Shown piece by piece: positions 44,105 through 52,998 of a DNA stretch of 64,000 bases (the first letter of the stretch is position 1; each line of letters starts with the position of its first letter). This DNA comes from Xanthobacteraceae bacterium. GTDB lineage: Bacteria > Pseudomonadota > Alphaproteobacteria > Rhizobiales > Xanthobacteraceae. The DNA is taken from assembly GCA_023954195.1 (NCBI GenBank), contig JAMLIK010000005.1:1-64000 (forward strand). The letters are read 5' to 3'. The notes under the pieces are model-generated. The model did no database searches, was not told where the DNA came from, and was given only the letters and a program-made list of their open reading frames with translations. Position numbers and translations under genes: made by a program.

Positions 44105-44587
44105 ATGAAGCAGCCATCGGCACGCTTGAAGAAAACTAACGTTGAGGATTCATCTGACCGTGGGAACTCATCTGAGCGGGCGGAGTCGTCGCCGGCCGCC
44201 CGGACCGCGCCCATGGGTGCTCCATCCAATGCGGTGGGCAGCCTGACGTTGCCTGTGCGCCCCGGTCAGCATCTGACAATGACGATCGTCTTCGGCTATC
44301 GTCCGAAAACCGAAGAAGGTTCCACCGCCGCTGACAAGGCGGCCGTTCTGTCGGCGGACTGGGTTGACGGCGAGGGAAATCCTATCGACAACCATAAGCC
44401 GTCCGGATGGGCGAAATCGGACACATATGGTCTTTTCCGTTACGTGGCTTGTCCGAACGACCGCGATGAGACGCACTGTGAGATCGTCGTCACTGTGCCG
44501 AGCAAAGCGGCGTCTGTCCGTTTCACCGTTCATCGCTTCTCCAACTGGACCGTGAACATCAACCAGATCACGTTGCGTCGATCATAG
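44105..44587 (+). CDS. hypothetical protein with a putative beta-rich repeat domain
   Basis: This 160-residue protein has a disordered, Ser/Arg-rich N-terminus (about 1-43) and then a beta-rich domain (about 44-160). The core WVDGEGNPIDN, GWAKSDTYGLFRYVACP, then EIVVTVPSKAASVRFTVHRF follows the same order as two domains at the N-terminus of the next gene and one in the 56907-57389 gene. I recognise no named family. It has no signal peptide or catalytic motif. It lies 10 bases before the glycosyltransferase gene, so it may bind the same glycan or partner enzyme, which is an inference. Confidence 0.75.
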   Translation: MKQPSARLKKTNVEDSSDRGNSSERAESSPAARTAPMGAPSNAVGSLTLPVRPGQHLTMTIVFGYRPKTEEGSTAADKAAVLSADWVDGEGNPIDNHKPSGWAKSDTYGLFRYVACPNDRDETHCEIVVTVPSKAASVRFTVHRFSNWTVNINQITLRRS

Positions 44588-44597
44588 GATCGGTCGA

Positions 44598-46460
44598 GTG
44601 AATCTCGAGGTCGAGGTCAACCCCGGCAAGGGCCTGCTCGTCGGAGAAGTCCGATCCGGCGATGGGGGTCCCAAGGATTTCATTGCGTTTTTCTCGTTCT
44701 TCGACAAGGACGGAAATCTCATCCCGGCGCCCTATGACGGATTGAGCCATTCCCAGCGCGGCGCTTACAGATATATCTGCGGCTCGGTCGATGACGCTTC
44801 GGCGGCATTCACAATACCACTCGTCGCCCCGCCGACAGCGAGGCGGCTCCTCGTTAATTTTGCATCTTGGCAGTACAAGAAGCCGCTCGTCTTCGGCTCC
44901 CGGCCGCAGGTCAGCGGTGAAATCGTCAGATCCCGTGTTGCGAAGGTCGATTCCGAAAAAAATCTGATTGTCGACAAGGGGTCTATTCCCCCCGGCGCAA
45001 TTATCGATTTGGAATTGCAAATCGTCCGGGGGTTCGGCGACGGGGAGAAGGCTTACATTGTCGGCGTCAGGCAATTCGACAGGAGCGGAAACCTGGTCGA
45101 TGGTCGATTGCCCGGCTTCAGCTACAGCGAAACCGTTGGCGTCTATCGTTACGTCGACCTTGCGGCGACCGATCTATCGACTCGGATCCCGCTCAGTTTC
45201 ACCGGGCGTCCCACTGCGGAGAGCTATGAGGTTCGCGTTCAATCCTGGCGATCATCGAACGTCCCGAATGCCAAGATCATAGGCCGGTCGCACCGCGCCG
45301 ATGCCGCGACCCAGGTCACGCGCTGCGCATCCCTGCTTGACGATTTTCTCAACGCCACACGCAAGCAGAAGCCGCTGGGCTTGGTGCTGATTACCGCGAC
45401 CACGAAGGCGATCGATAGCGAAAATCGTCTGAACCGTCCGCAGATCGCGGCCAAGACCTTCGCGCAAGCCGGCTATCGTGTCGTCTATGTCTATTTTCGC
45501 TTCAATTCCAGTGAGGAATTGTGCGAGCAAACCATCGATAACGTTTTGCAACTGCCGATCGACGTGTTCGCGGGTCTGTATAGTCGGCTCGCGGCATTCC
45601 AAATCGGCGCGCCGCGAATTGCAATCTTCAGTATTCCCGACGATACGGCGTGCCGCTCGATCGGCTTGTTTCAGGATCACGGCTGGCGAACGGTCTACGA
45701 AGTGAGGGACGATTGGGAGGAGTTCACGGCCGTTGGCGTCGGCAAGTGGTACCGCGCGGTCTTCGAGCGATTTCTTGCCCGCGGCGCCGATAGGGTCGCA
45801 TGCGTAAGCCCCGCGCTTGCCGATAAAATGGTGCAATTTTCCGAATCGCCAGCCTCGATCTTTTTGTCGCCTAACGCCACATCGCAGGCCTTCGTCGAAG
45901 CGGCTTCCGTGTATCGTGAGAGGCGCGCACGTACGGTTGGGGGGCGAGGCCAGCCGGTGATCGGATATTTCGGTCATCTGACGGAGGCGTGGTTTGATTT
46001 CGGCCTGCTTATCGCCGCGGCGCGCGCCGAGCCGCGTTGGCGGTTCGAGCTGATAGGCTTTGGCGCGCCGGAGAGGGATTTTCCTCCGAACGTGCATCTG
46101 ATCGCCGCCGTCCCACCGCTGGAATTGCCGGTTAGGACGGCGAGGTGGGACGTCGGGATCATACCCTTTAAACAGTCCGCGCTATCGCGCGCCGTCGACC
46201 CGATAAAAGTTTACGATTACCTGAGCCTCAATCTACCAGTGGTATCCGTTGAAATGGGTGAGTTGGCCAAGATGCCCGGCTGCTACATCTATTCAGATCT
46301 CGACAGCTTCCTCAGTTGCTGCCACGAAGCACTCCGTGATTATGCGCGACAGGCCGTCGCCATACCATTCGACGTCCAGCGGAATACTTGGGAACATCGC
46401 CTTGAGACCTTTATAAGTGAGGTCCTTGACGCGAAGCAACCCGAACAAAGGGACGCATGA
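44598..46460 (+). CDS. GT4-type glycosyltransferase with two N-terminal beta-rich repeat domains
   Basis: The 620-residue protein has two tandem copies of an unnamed domain (about 1-105: FFDKDGNLIPAPYDGLSHSQ; about 118-230: QFDRSGNLVDGRLPGFSYSE), then a GT-B glycosyltransferase region (about 255-600). The latter shows VYEVRDDWEEF, VACVSPALADKM, VIGYFGHLTEAWFDFGLL and a nucleotide-sugar-domain end SRAVDPIKVYDYLSLNLPVVS. It should transfer a sugar from a nucleotide donor onto a growing surface polysaccharide. It starts at GTG after AGGAT. Its stop overlaps the next glycosyltransferase start (ATGA). Confidence 0.86.
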   Translation: MNLEVEVNPGKGLLVGEVRSGDGGPKDFIAFFSFFDKDGNLIPAPYDGLSHSQRGAYRYICGSVDDASAAFTIPLVAPPTARRLLVNFASWQYKKPLVFGSRPQVSGEIVRSRVAKVDSEKNLIVDKGSIPPGAIIDLELQIVRGFGDGEKAYIVGVRQFDRSGNLVDGRLPGFSYSETVGVYRYVDLAATDLSTRIPLSFTGRPTAESYEVRVQSWRSSNVPNAKIIGRSHRADAATQVTRCASLLDDFLNATRKQKPLGLVLITATTKAIDSENRLNRPQIAAKTFAQAGYRVVYVYFRFNSSEELCEQTIDNVLQLPIDVFAGLYSRLAAFQIGAPRIAIFSIPDDTACRSIGLFQDHGWRTVYEVRDDWEEFTAVGVGKWYRAVFERFLARGADRVACVSPALADKMVQFSESPASIFLSPNATSQAFVEAASVYRERRARTVGGRGQPVIGYFGHLTEAWFDFGLLIAAARAEPRWRFELIGFGAPERDFPPNVHLIAAVPPLELPVRTARWDVGIIPFKQSALSRAVDPIKVYDYLSLNLPVVSVEMGELAKMPGCYIYSDLDSFLSCCHEALRDYARQAVAIPFDVQRNTWEHRLETFISEVLDAKQPEQRDA

Positions 46461-47542
46461 AACTCTTATATTGCTATTATTACGCGAATCTCGGCGGCGT
46501 GACGTCAGTCATCAAGTCGCGCCTTCCTGCGCTCAAGAAGGCAGGTATCGAGGTGGCGGCTTACTTCGAAAAGGATTTCGGCGGCGTCGCGGATCTTCAG
46601 GCCCATGGACTCAGCGACGTCCGCGTCGTTTCCCCCATCGAACAAGCGCTGCCATCGATCCTCCGCGATCTCCAGCCCGATCTCGCAGTTGCGTTTGACA
46701 TGCCCGAACTGGTCAAGCCTTTGAAGGAAGCCGGCAAACGGGTTGTGCTCGAAATTCACACGCCTATCCTCACGACGCTTCTTAAGACGAAAACAGGAAC
46801 GCTTGAGCTGTGCGATCAGATTGTCGTGCCGAGCGAATGGTCTCGGGAATGGGTGCGGGAGTCCTTGCCCGGCAACTACGCGCGGGACGCGATCGTCGTC
46901 GTCCCGAACATGATCAATCGAGCCGTCTTCCGACCAGCCGCCTATCAGCGCGATCCGGCGCGCATTCCTCTCCTTCTGTGGGTCGGTAAGATCGCGAATT
47001 ACAAGCGATGGAAAGACGCCATTCGTGTTGCGGCCCTGGTCCGCAAGGATACGGCTTGCGATCTCGTCATGGTCACCGGGGGCGACTGCTCCGCTGGACT
47101 AACCGAGGAGTTTCTCGGCGAACTGTCGCATAATGGCCTGAAGGACCGGGTAAAATGGCTGCATAACGTCCCGCTCGAAGACATGGCGAGCCTCTATCGG
47201 CGATGCCGCGCGAGTTCGGGCGTGCTGCTGTCCACGTCCGAGGCGGAGTCGTTCTGCCTGGTCATTCACGAGGGGATGTCATGCGGCGTCCCCGTCGTTG
47301 CAGCGGCGGCCGGGGCGCTTCCCGAACTGCTGACCGGTGATTTGAAATCCCAAATGTTTTTCCCAGGCGATGTCGGGGCGGCCGCAGCCTGCGTTCGGAG
47401 GCTGCTCAGAAATGAGGAAGCCTGGGAGCATGCCTCGGCATCGGGAATCACACGCCAAAAGGCGTTCTCGCCCTCAAAGCTGGCTGCAACCTATATTCAG
47501 AGCGTTCGTCGCGTATTGCTCGACGCCGAGGCTCCCGCATGA
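46457..47542 (+). CDS. GT4 family glycosyltransferase
   Basis: This 361-residue GT-B enzyme has the N-terminal acceptor loop LGGVTSVIKSRLPAL, the inter-domain LLLWVGKIANYKRWKDAI, and the C-terminal EAESFCLVIHEGMSCGVPVV with the EX7E-type pair that binds the donor nucleotide. It should retain anomeric configuration and act on the cytoplasmic side of the membrane. It is coupled to the preceding transferase by a four-base overlap, so the two probably add consecutive sugars. Confidence 0.92.
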   Translation: MKLLYCYYYANLGGVTSVIKSRLPALKKAGIEVAAYFEKDFGGVADLQAHGLSDVRVVSPIEQALPSILRDLQPDLAVAFDMPELVKPLKEAGKRVVLEIHTPILTTLLKTKTGTLELCDQIVVPSEWSREWVRESLPGNYARDAIVVVPNMINRAVFRPAAYQRDPARIPLLLWVGKIANYKRWKDAIRVAALVRKDTACDLVMVTGGDCSAGLTEEFLGELSHNGLKDRVKWLHNVPLEDMASLYRRCRASSGVLLSTSEAESFCLVIHEGMSCGVPVVAAAAGALPELLTGDLKSQMFFPGDVGAAAACVRRLLRNEEAWEHASASGITRQKAFSPSKLAATYIQSVRRVLLDAEAPA

Positions 47543-47788
47543 GCTAAGCGTTGGAAGGAAATCGATTGTCGAACGTTCCGTCGCGCGGACATTTCAGGCC
47601 AACGGATTTGCAAATCAGAACTATAGAAAAATTCCGCGCGCTCTTGATATTTGGCATCTCAGCCCGGCCGAATGCTGCGCTGCACACATGCGACATCCGC
47701 CGCCTCTCTTGACGTTTGGCTGAGTTCGTCTTCTTGTTCACTTGTGAGAGAGCCGTCCATTATGTCGGATCTCTCAAAAGAGGATATT

Positions 47789-48445
47789 ATGGAAAAACCC
47801 GCAATTCATCAGCAGCCGCCGCAAGTTGATACCATTATCTCTCAAATAGAAGCGGGCAGGAGCCGGCTTTTAAACAGCGAGGGGCTTGTGTCCGACATGC
47901 CCGGGACGGCTGGCCCATTTGATGACCAGTCGATAAAGAAGGCGGTGGGCGGCAGCAAGAATAAAGGAAACTGCCAGTATCTTTATGACGCCGCCAAGCA
48001 ATACGGTTCGGGTGGCGTGGTGGAGCTGGGCACCAATGTGGGCATAAGCAGCGCCTATCTGACGGCCGGGGCCTTGCAGTCGGGCGGCTCTCCAAAGGTC
48101 GTGACCGGCGACGTCTCCGGGAAGCGCATCGGAATTGCGAAGGACCTCCACCGTCAATGCGGATTGACCCATGTGGAGTATGTCGAAGGATACTTTGAGC
48201 AAACCGCGGAGCATATATTCAACCGCGTGCCTGGATGGACGCTGGCTTTCATTGACGGCGATCATACCTATGATGGGACGTTGAAATATTACGATCTCGT
48301 CAGGAAGAGAGCGCGCCCCGGATGTGTCGTCATATTCGACGACATCGAATGGTCCGACCAGATGCGCCAGGCGTGGGCGGAGATCAAGAAAATCCACAAG
48401 GGACAAATCAGCGCCAAGGATGGAATGGGGACAGTCTGGTTCTAG
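47789..48445 (+). CDS. class I SAM-dependent methyltransferase (Methyltransf_24 type)
   Basis: The 218-residue protein has motif I VVELGTNVGISSAYLTAGAL, the motif II acidic region VVTGDVSGKR, and AFIDGDHTYDGTLKYYDL followed by CVVIFDDIEWSD, a pattern seen in O-methyltransferase-like enzymes and cephalosporin-hydroxylase relatives acting on sugars. It probably methylates a glycan residue. The ATG at 47789 has AAGAGGA 6 bases upstream; an in-frame ATG at 47762 is the alternative. It sits about 250 bases after the glycosyltransferase operon. Confidence 0.8.
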   Translation: MEKPAIHQQPPQVDTIISQIEAGRSRLLNSEGLVSDMPGTAGPFDDQSIKKAVGGSKNKGNCQYLYDAAKQYGSGGVVELGTNVGISSAYLTAGALQSGGSPKVVTGDVSGKRIGIAKDLHRQCGLTHVEYVEGYFEQTAEHIFNRVPGWTLAFIDGDHTYDGTLKYYDLVRKRARPGCVVIFDDIEWSDQMRQAWAEIKKIHKGQISAKDGMGTVWF

Positions 48446-48620
48446 TTGCGGACCGGCATAAAATTCCGGGGAATGCCAGAAGCCAACGTCCTCGCATTCA
48501 TCCACGCCGCCTTCATCCATAGTTGGGCGCCTGCGTAACCCGTTTTCGCCGAGGCTGAATTTCAAGGAGGGGCCGCTCTGTGCGCTTTGAGCAGCGATGA
48601 TCACTGCCTGCCGCTGCTCC

Positions 48621-48705
48621 GATGCAGTCCCAACCGCCTTCGCGGCTCCCTTAATTGCGCCGCCGCGTATTTTGCCTTCAGCCAGACGAAGCGGCGGATG
48701 TTCTA
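48621..48705 (-). pseudogene. IS5-family transposase C-terminal remnant (85 bases)
   Basis: The minus strand reads the C-terminus ENIRRFVWLKAKYAAAQ. The segment aligns without gaps to 59906-59990, with about 73 of 85 positions identical by eye. It abuts the left end of a complete-looking IS5-type element at 48709. It is the tail of the element type whose N-terminus remains at 43.6 and 63.6 kb. Confidence 0.7.
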
Positions 48706-48708
48706 GCA

Positions 48709-49838
48709 GGCTGTTGAAGAAGTCTCTAGCGGGATGGGATTGGACGTGATTCTCTCGATGATTGAATCGGGAGGCTGGGATGCGTGGATCGGACGAACGG
48801 CCTGGATCACTGTTCAGTTATGTGGACCTTGAAGCGCGGGTTCGCGTCGATCATCCGCTGCGGGTGATCCGGGACCTGGCGAATGCGACGCTGGACCAAC
48901 TGTCCGGGGAGTTCGGCAAGCTCTATACGGATTTTGGCCGCCCTTCGATTGCTCCAGAGAAGCTCCTTCGAGCGATGCTACTCCATGTGTTCTATGGGAT
49001 CCGTTCGGAGCGGCATCTGATGGAACGCATGGAGTTCAATCTCCTGTTCCGGTGGTTCGTCGGGCTTGGGGTCGACGATGCGGTTTGGGACCATTCGACA
49101 TTCTCGAAGAACCGCGACCGGCTGCTTGAAGGCGAGATTGCGGCCAAGTTCTTGAACGCGCTTTTGGCGCAGCCGAAGGTGAAGCGTCTTCTGTCGAGCG
49201 ATCATTTCTCTGTGGACGGGACGTTGATCGAAGCCTGGGCCTCGCTCAAGAGCTTCCGAAGGAAGGACGGCCGCGACAAAGACCATGACGGTCCGGGACG
49301 CAACGCCGAACGCAACTTCCATCAGGAGAAGCGATCCAAAGAGACCCATGCGAGCACGACCGATCCCGAGGCACGGCTCTACAAGAAGGGTGACGGCCAA
49401 CCAGCCAAGCTCTGCTATATGAGCCATGCGCTAATGGAGAACCGTAGCGGTCTGGCGGTTTTGGGCGAGGTGAGCCAAGCCAGCGGCACGGCCGAACGGG
49501 AGGCTGCGCTGGCCATGATCGACAGACGCGGATACGCAAAACGGATCACTCTGGGGGCGGACAAGGCTTATGACGTCACCCAGTTCGTGCATGATCTGAG
49601 AGATCGATCGGTTACTCCGCATATTGCGATCGACGGACATCTGAGTAAGACCGGCAAGCGGCGCAAGACGGCGATCGATGCGCGCACCACACGTCACACC
49701 GGTTATGACATGAGTCAGCGTTGCCGCAAACGCATCGAAGAGAGCTTCGGCTGGATCAAGAGTTCCGCTGGCTTGGCCAAGGTCAAGCTGCGAGGCCGCG
49801 ATCGCGTGGATGCCGTCTTCGTCCTCGCGCTTGCGGCC
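48709..49838 (+). mobile_element. IS5-superfamily element, right end removed by IS256
   Basis: The left terminus GGCTGTTGAAGAAGTC is the kind of end seen in this IS group. It encloses a transposase gene that is cut near its 3' end where the IS256 inverted repeat begins. The right inverted repeat and target duplication are not visible. Confidence 0.75.
48780..49838 (+). pseudogene. IS5-superfamily transposase, 3' end lost
   Basis: About 353 native residues remain: MRGSDERPGSLFSYVDLEAR at the start (GGGAGG site upstream), the DUF772-type region GRPSIAPEKLLRAMLLHVFY, the first DDE aspartate in SSDHFSVDGTLIEAWASL, LGADKAYD, and the RKRIEESFGWIK segment carrying the final Glu. The open frame continues to 49985 but only through IS256 sequence. 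The loss of the last few residues and right end probably inactivates the element. Confidence 0.88.
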
Positions 49839-51136
49839 GGGACTGTCAGGAATCTTGTGTTTGAGGCCATGCTGATGAAGCGAAGGAGCATCATATGGCT
49901 ATTGAGAAAGAGGTTCTGGATCAGCTACTCGCAGGTCGTGATCCGAAGGATGTTTTCGGCAAGGACGGCCTGGTCGATGAGTTGAAGAAAGCGCTGTCGG
50001 AGCGGATATTGAACACCGAGCTCGACGAGCACCTTGACGCTGAGACCGCCGACGGCAAATCCAATCACCGCAACGGCTATTCGAGGAAGTCGGTCCTGAC
50101 GGCGACGTCCAGAGTCAATCTGGCGATTCCGCGCGACCGCGCCGGCACCTTCGACCCGCAATTGATCGCCAAATATCAGCGCCGGTTTCCGGATTTCGAC
50201 GACAAGATTATTTCGATGTATGCCCGCGGCATGAGCGTGCGCGAGATCCGCGGCCATCTTGAGGAGATTTACGGCCTCGACGTCTCGCCCGATCTGATCT
50301 CGGCCGTGACCGACGCCGTACTGGACGAGGTGGCGGAATGGCAGAACCGGCCGCTCGATGCGAGCTATCCGCTGGTGTTCTTCGACGCCCTGCGGGTCAA
50401 GATCCGCGACGAAGGCTTCGTGCGCAACAAGGCCGTCTACATCGCGCTAGGCGTCCTGCCCGACGGCACCAAGGATATCCTGAGCTTGTGGATCGAGCAG
50501 ACCGAAGGCGCCAAGTTCTGGTTGCGCGTCATGAACGAACTCAAGGGCCGCGGCGTCAGTGACATCCTGATTGCCGTCGTCGATGGGCTGAAGGGCTTTC
50601 CGGAGGCCATCAACGCGGTTTTCCCGCAGACGGTGGTGCAAACCTGCATCGTCCACCTGATCCGCCATTCGATGGATTTTGCCGCATGGAAAGACCACAA
50701 GAGCGTCGCGCAGGCCCTCAAGACCGTCTACCGCGCGGTCGACGCCAATGCCGGCCAGGCGGCGCTGGACGACTTCGCAGAAGGACCCTGGGGCGCAAAA
50801 TATCCCGCCATCGCCCAGAGCTGGCGCCGCAACTGGAATCTCGTCATCCCGTTCTTTGCGTTCCCCGAAGCCGTTCGGAGGATCATCTACACCACCAATG
50901 CCATCGAAGCGCTCAACTCAAAACTACGCCGGGCCGTGCGAACGCGAGGTCATTTTCCAACCGATGACGCCGCAACCAAATTGCTGTATCTGTGTCTGAA
51001 CCGCGCCGCGGCCGAGTGGAAAAGACCACCGCGCGAATGGTCCGAGGCGAAGACCCAATTCGCCATCATGTTCAACGAGCGTTTCGTCAACGCATGATGG
51101 TTCAACCGCCTCAAACACAGAATTTCCGACACTCCC
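49839..51136 (+). mobile_element. IS256-family insertion sequence (complete)
   Basis: The terminal inverted repeats are GGGACTGTCAGGAATCTTGT (left, continuing GTTTGAGGC) and, read inward from the right, GGGAGTGTCGGAAATTCTGT (continuing GTTTGAGGC). The 1,298-base element encloses one intact transposase gene. The flanks (GCTTGCGGCC left, ATGAAGACGA right) show no target duplication and belong to two different IS elements. Confidence 0.9.
49895..51097 (+). CDS. IS256-family (Mutator-type) transposase
   Basis: The 400-residue transposase has an N-terminal DNA-binding region, then the DDE core: SYPLVFFDALRVKIRDEG (first Asp), LIAVVDGLKGFPEAINAVFP (second Asp) and the C-terminal IYTTNAIEALNSKLRRAVR with the final Glu. 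The QTCIVHLIRHS segment is the family signature before the insertion domain. It appears intact and could still mobilise the element. Confidence 0.96.
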   Translation: MAIEKEVLDQLLAGRDPKDVFGKDGLVDELKKALSERILNTELDEHLDAETADGKSNHRNGYSRKSVLTATSRVNLAIPRDRAGTFDPQLIAKYQRRFPDFDDKIISMYARGMSVREIRGHLEEIYGLDVSPDLISAVTDAVLDEVAEWQNRPLDASYPLVFFDALRVKIRDEGFVRNKAVYIALGVLPDGTKDILSLWIEQTEGAKFWLRVMNELKGRGVSDILIAVVDGLKGFPEAINAVFPQTVVQTCIVHLIRHSMDFAAWKDHKSVAQALKTVYRAVDANAGQAALDDFAEGPWGAKYPAIAQSWRRNWNLVIPFFAFPEAVRRIIYTTNAIEALNSKLRRAVRTRGHFPTDDAATKLLYLCLNRAAAEWKRPPREWSEAKTQFAIMFNERFVNA

Positions 51137-51580
51137 ATGAAGACGAGACGGCCAGGATCAACCTTTCCCTGATGCCTTTTCCAGCTTGTCCTTCTGCGCG
51201 CGACGTCGGGCCTGTCCTGCTCGGATGGCAGCAGCGTTTTTTTTGAAGCTGATCCCTTCGCGGTCGAAGAACCGCCAGACCGAGCCAATTCCCACCGCGA
51301 CGCCGCGATCCGCGAGCCGTTGCCGGACCTCAGCCAAGGTCAGGTCGGGCTGGGCTGCAACCACCTTCAAAAGCCACGACCGATGCGGATGAAGCGGCGA
51401 GCGGATCCGGCCGCGCGAAGACCCCGGCGAGATGTCGCCATGCTGCCGCCACCGCTCCATCCATTTGATCGCCGAACTCGGCGAAACCCCAAATCGGAGC
51501 GCCGCAGAGCGGCAGGATTGTCCCGCCGCCACAGCTTTTACAACTCGCTCGCGAAGATCATTGGAACAGGCTTTCGGCAT
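51137..51580 (-). pseudogene. IS630-family transposase, N-terminal part cut by IS256
   Basis: The minus strand begins MPKACSNDLRERVVKAVAAG with a helix-turn-helix (RSAALRFGVSPSSAIKWMER) and LAEVRQRLADRGVAVGIGSV. At a T8/A8 tract (51238-51245) the natural continuation KKTLLPSEQDRPDVARRR switches frame, as in IS630 elements that use programmed frameshifting. The gene ends where IS256 begins, right after DPGRLVF, before the DDE domain. It is inactive. Confidence 0.85.
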
Positions 51581-51613
51581 CCATGCTGGCCTCCAACCAG
51601 TCAGCATGATGAA

Positions 51614-52585
51614 TCAGAACTCCAACCCCTTGGGAATCCCCATTCGATTCAAATCAGACAGAAAACGCTCTAGCGCCTTGGCCTTTTCTGTTACGCCGTT
51701 CGGCGCGGGGTAAGCAACCGGCGGAGGCGCGGAGCCGTCATCTTGCGCAGCGCCGGAGCCGGTTGCGGTGAGGACCTCGGCATAGGCCGCCGGGGTCTGG
51801 TAGCCGAGCGAGGAATGTGGTCTCGCGGTGTTGAAATCCGCCACCCAGTCGGCAATGGCGCTGCGGGCATGATCGAGGCCGAAGAACAGGGTCTCGTTCA
51901 GGAGTTCGTCCCGCGTCCGGCCGTTGAAGGATTCGACATAGCCATTCTGCATTGGCCTTCCCGGCGCGATAAAATGCCACTCGACGCGGTGGTCCTTCGA
52001 TCAGGCAAGGATGGCGTTCGAGGTGAACTCGGTGCCATTGTCCGAAACGACCATGCCGGGTTTGCCGCGGCGGCTGATCAGATCGGTCAGTTCACGAGCG
52101 ACACGCCTGCCGGAGATCGAGGTGTCCGGGATCGCAGCGAGGCACTCTCGCGTCACGTCATCGACGATGTTCAAGACCCGGAAGCGCCGACCGCAGGCGA
52201 ACTGATCGTGGACGAAGTCCAGCGACCAGCGCGCGTTTGGCCGTGCCTCGACCAGAATCGGCGCTCGCGTGCCCACTGCTCGTCGTCGTGCCCGGCGCTT
52301 GCGAACCGTCAGTCCTTCCTCGCGGTAGAGCCGATAGATGCGGTTGATGCCAGACGGTTCGCCCTCCCGCCGCAGCAGGATGAACGGCCGACGATAGCCG
52401 AAGCGTCGGCGCTCCTTGGCAAGGTCGCGTAGCCGGCCGCGCGGTTCGGTCTCCGGCGGGCGAGAGGACCGATAACGGATCATCTTGCGATCGGCCCCAA
52501 CGAAGGAACAGGTCCGACGCTCCGACAGGCCCATGACGGCCCGCAGATGCGCGAAGGCTTCATGCTTGGCGGCGGGCCCTACCAT
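51614..52585 (-). pseudogene. IS3-family transposase orfB with an in-frame stop
   Basis: The integrase protein starts MVGPAAKHEAFAHLRAVMGL and carries the DDE core WSLDFVHDQFACGRRF (first Asp), VSDNGTEFTSNAILA (second) and [20 protein letters not shown] (final Glu). A TGA at 52001-52003 falls between NAILA and [14 protein letters not shown], where related proteins have a sense codon (often Trp). The rest of the frame is open. The element could be rescued by one base change. orfA lies upstream and overlaps through an A7 slippery run. Confidence 0.87.
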
Positions 52586-52845
52586 TTTTTTGACAGAAGC
52601 TCGCGAAGTGCCGATGCTTCCAGCATCTGGTCGGCAAGCAACTTCTTTAACTTCGTGTTCTCGTCTTCCAGGGCCTTCAGGCGCTTGACGTCAGAGATGT
52701 CCATCCCGCCATACTTCGCCTTCCAGTTATACAGCGTCGCCTCGCTGACCCCGTGCTTGCGGGCCAGATCACCCGCCTTCGCTCCCGCCTCGTGCTCGCG
52801 CAGCACCGCGATGATCTGATCTTCCGTGAACCGCCTCCGCTTCAT
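52579..52845 (-). CDS. IS3-family transposase orfA
   Basis: This 88-residue HTH_Tnp_1 protein has MKRRRFTEDQIIAVLREHEA, a helix-turn-helix (AGDLARKHGVSEATLYNWKAKY) and a C-terminal leucine-zipper-like helix (RLKALEDENTKLKKLLADQM). The end overlaps orfB through a run of seven As, the usual programmed -1 frameshift signal that makes the OrfAB fusion. The five-codon longer reading MKDGQ is an alternative start. Confidence 0.9.
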   Translation of the reverse strand: MKRRRFTEDQIIAVLREHEAGAKAGDLARKHGVSEATLYNWKAKYGGMDISDVKRLKALEDENTKLKKLLADQMLEASALRELLSKKW

Positions 52846-52998
52846 CTGTCCGTCCTTCAATCGAGGCCGGACTCTAACTCCAGGTGGAGGAAAAACTCAG
52901 TGTCACGTCACGAGCTATGGAGGCGTCCAGCTTTCGCGGCGAATTGACGTCCTGCAACATCTCCTTGTCCGAGCTGAGATTAGCCGCTACACGTCGCT

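Noticed and set aside
41286-48445. Lasso-peptide or similar peptide cluster suggested by the asparagine-synthetase-like gene without Cys2
   Set aside because: No transglutaminase-like protease, PqqD-type recognition protein or small precursor gene was seen nearby, and the neighbours are glycosyltransferases.
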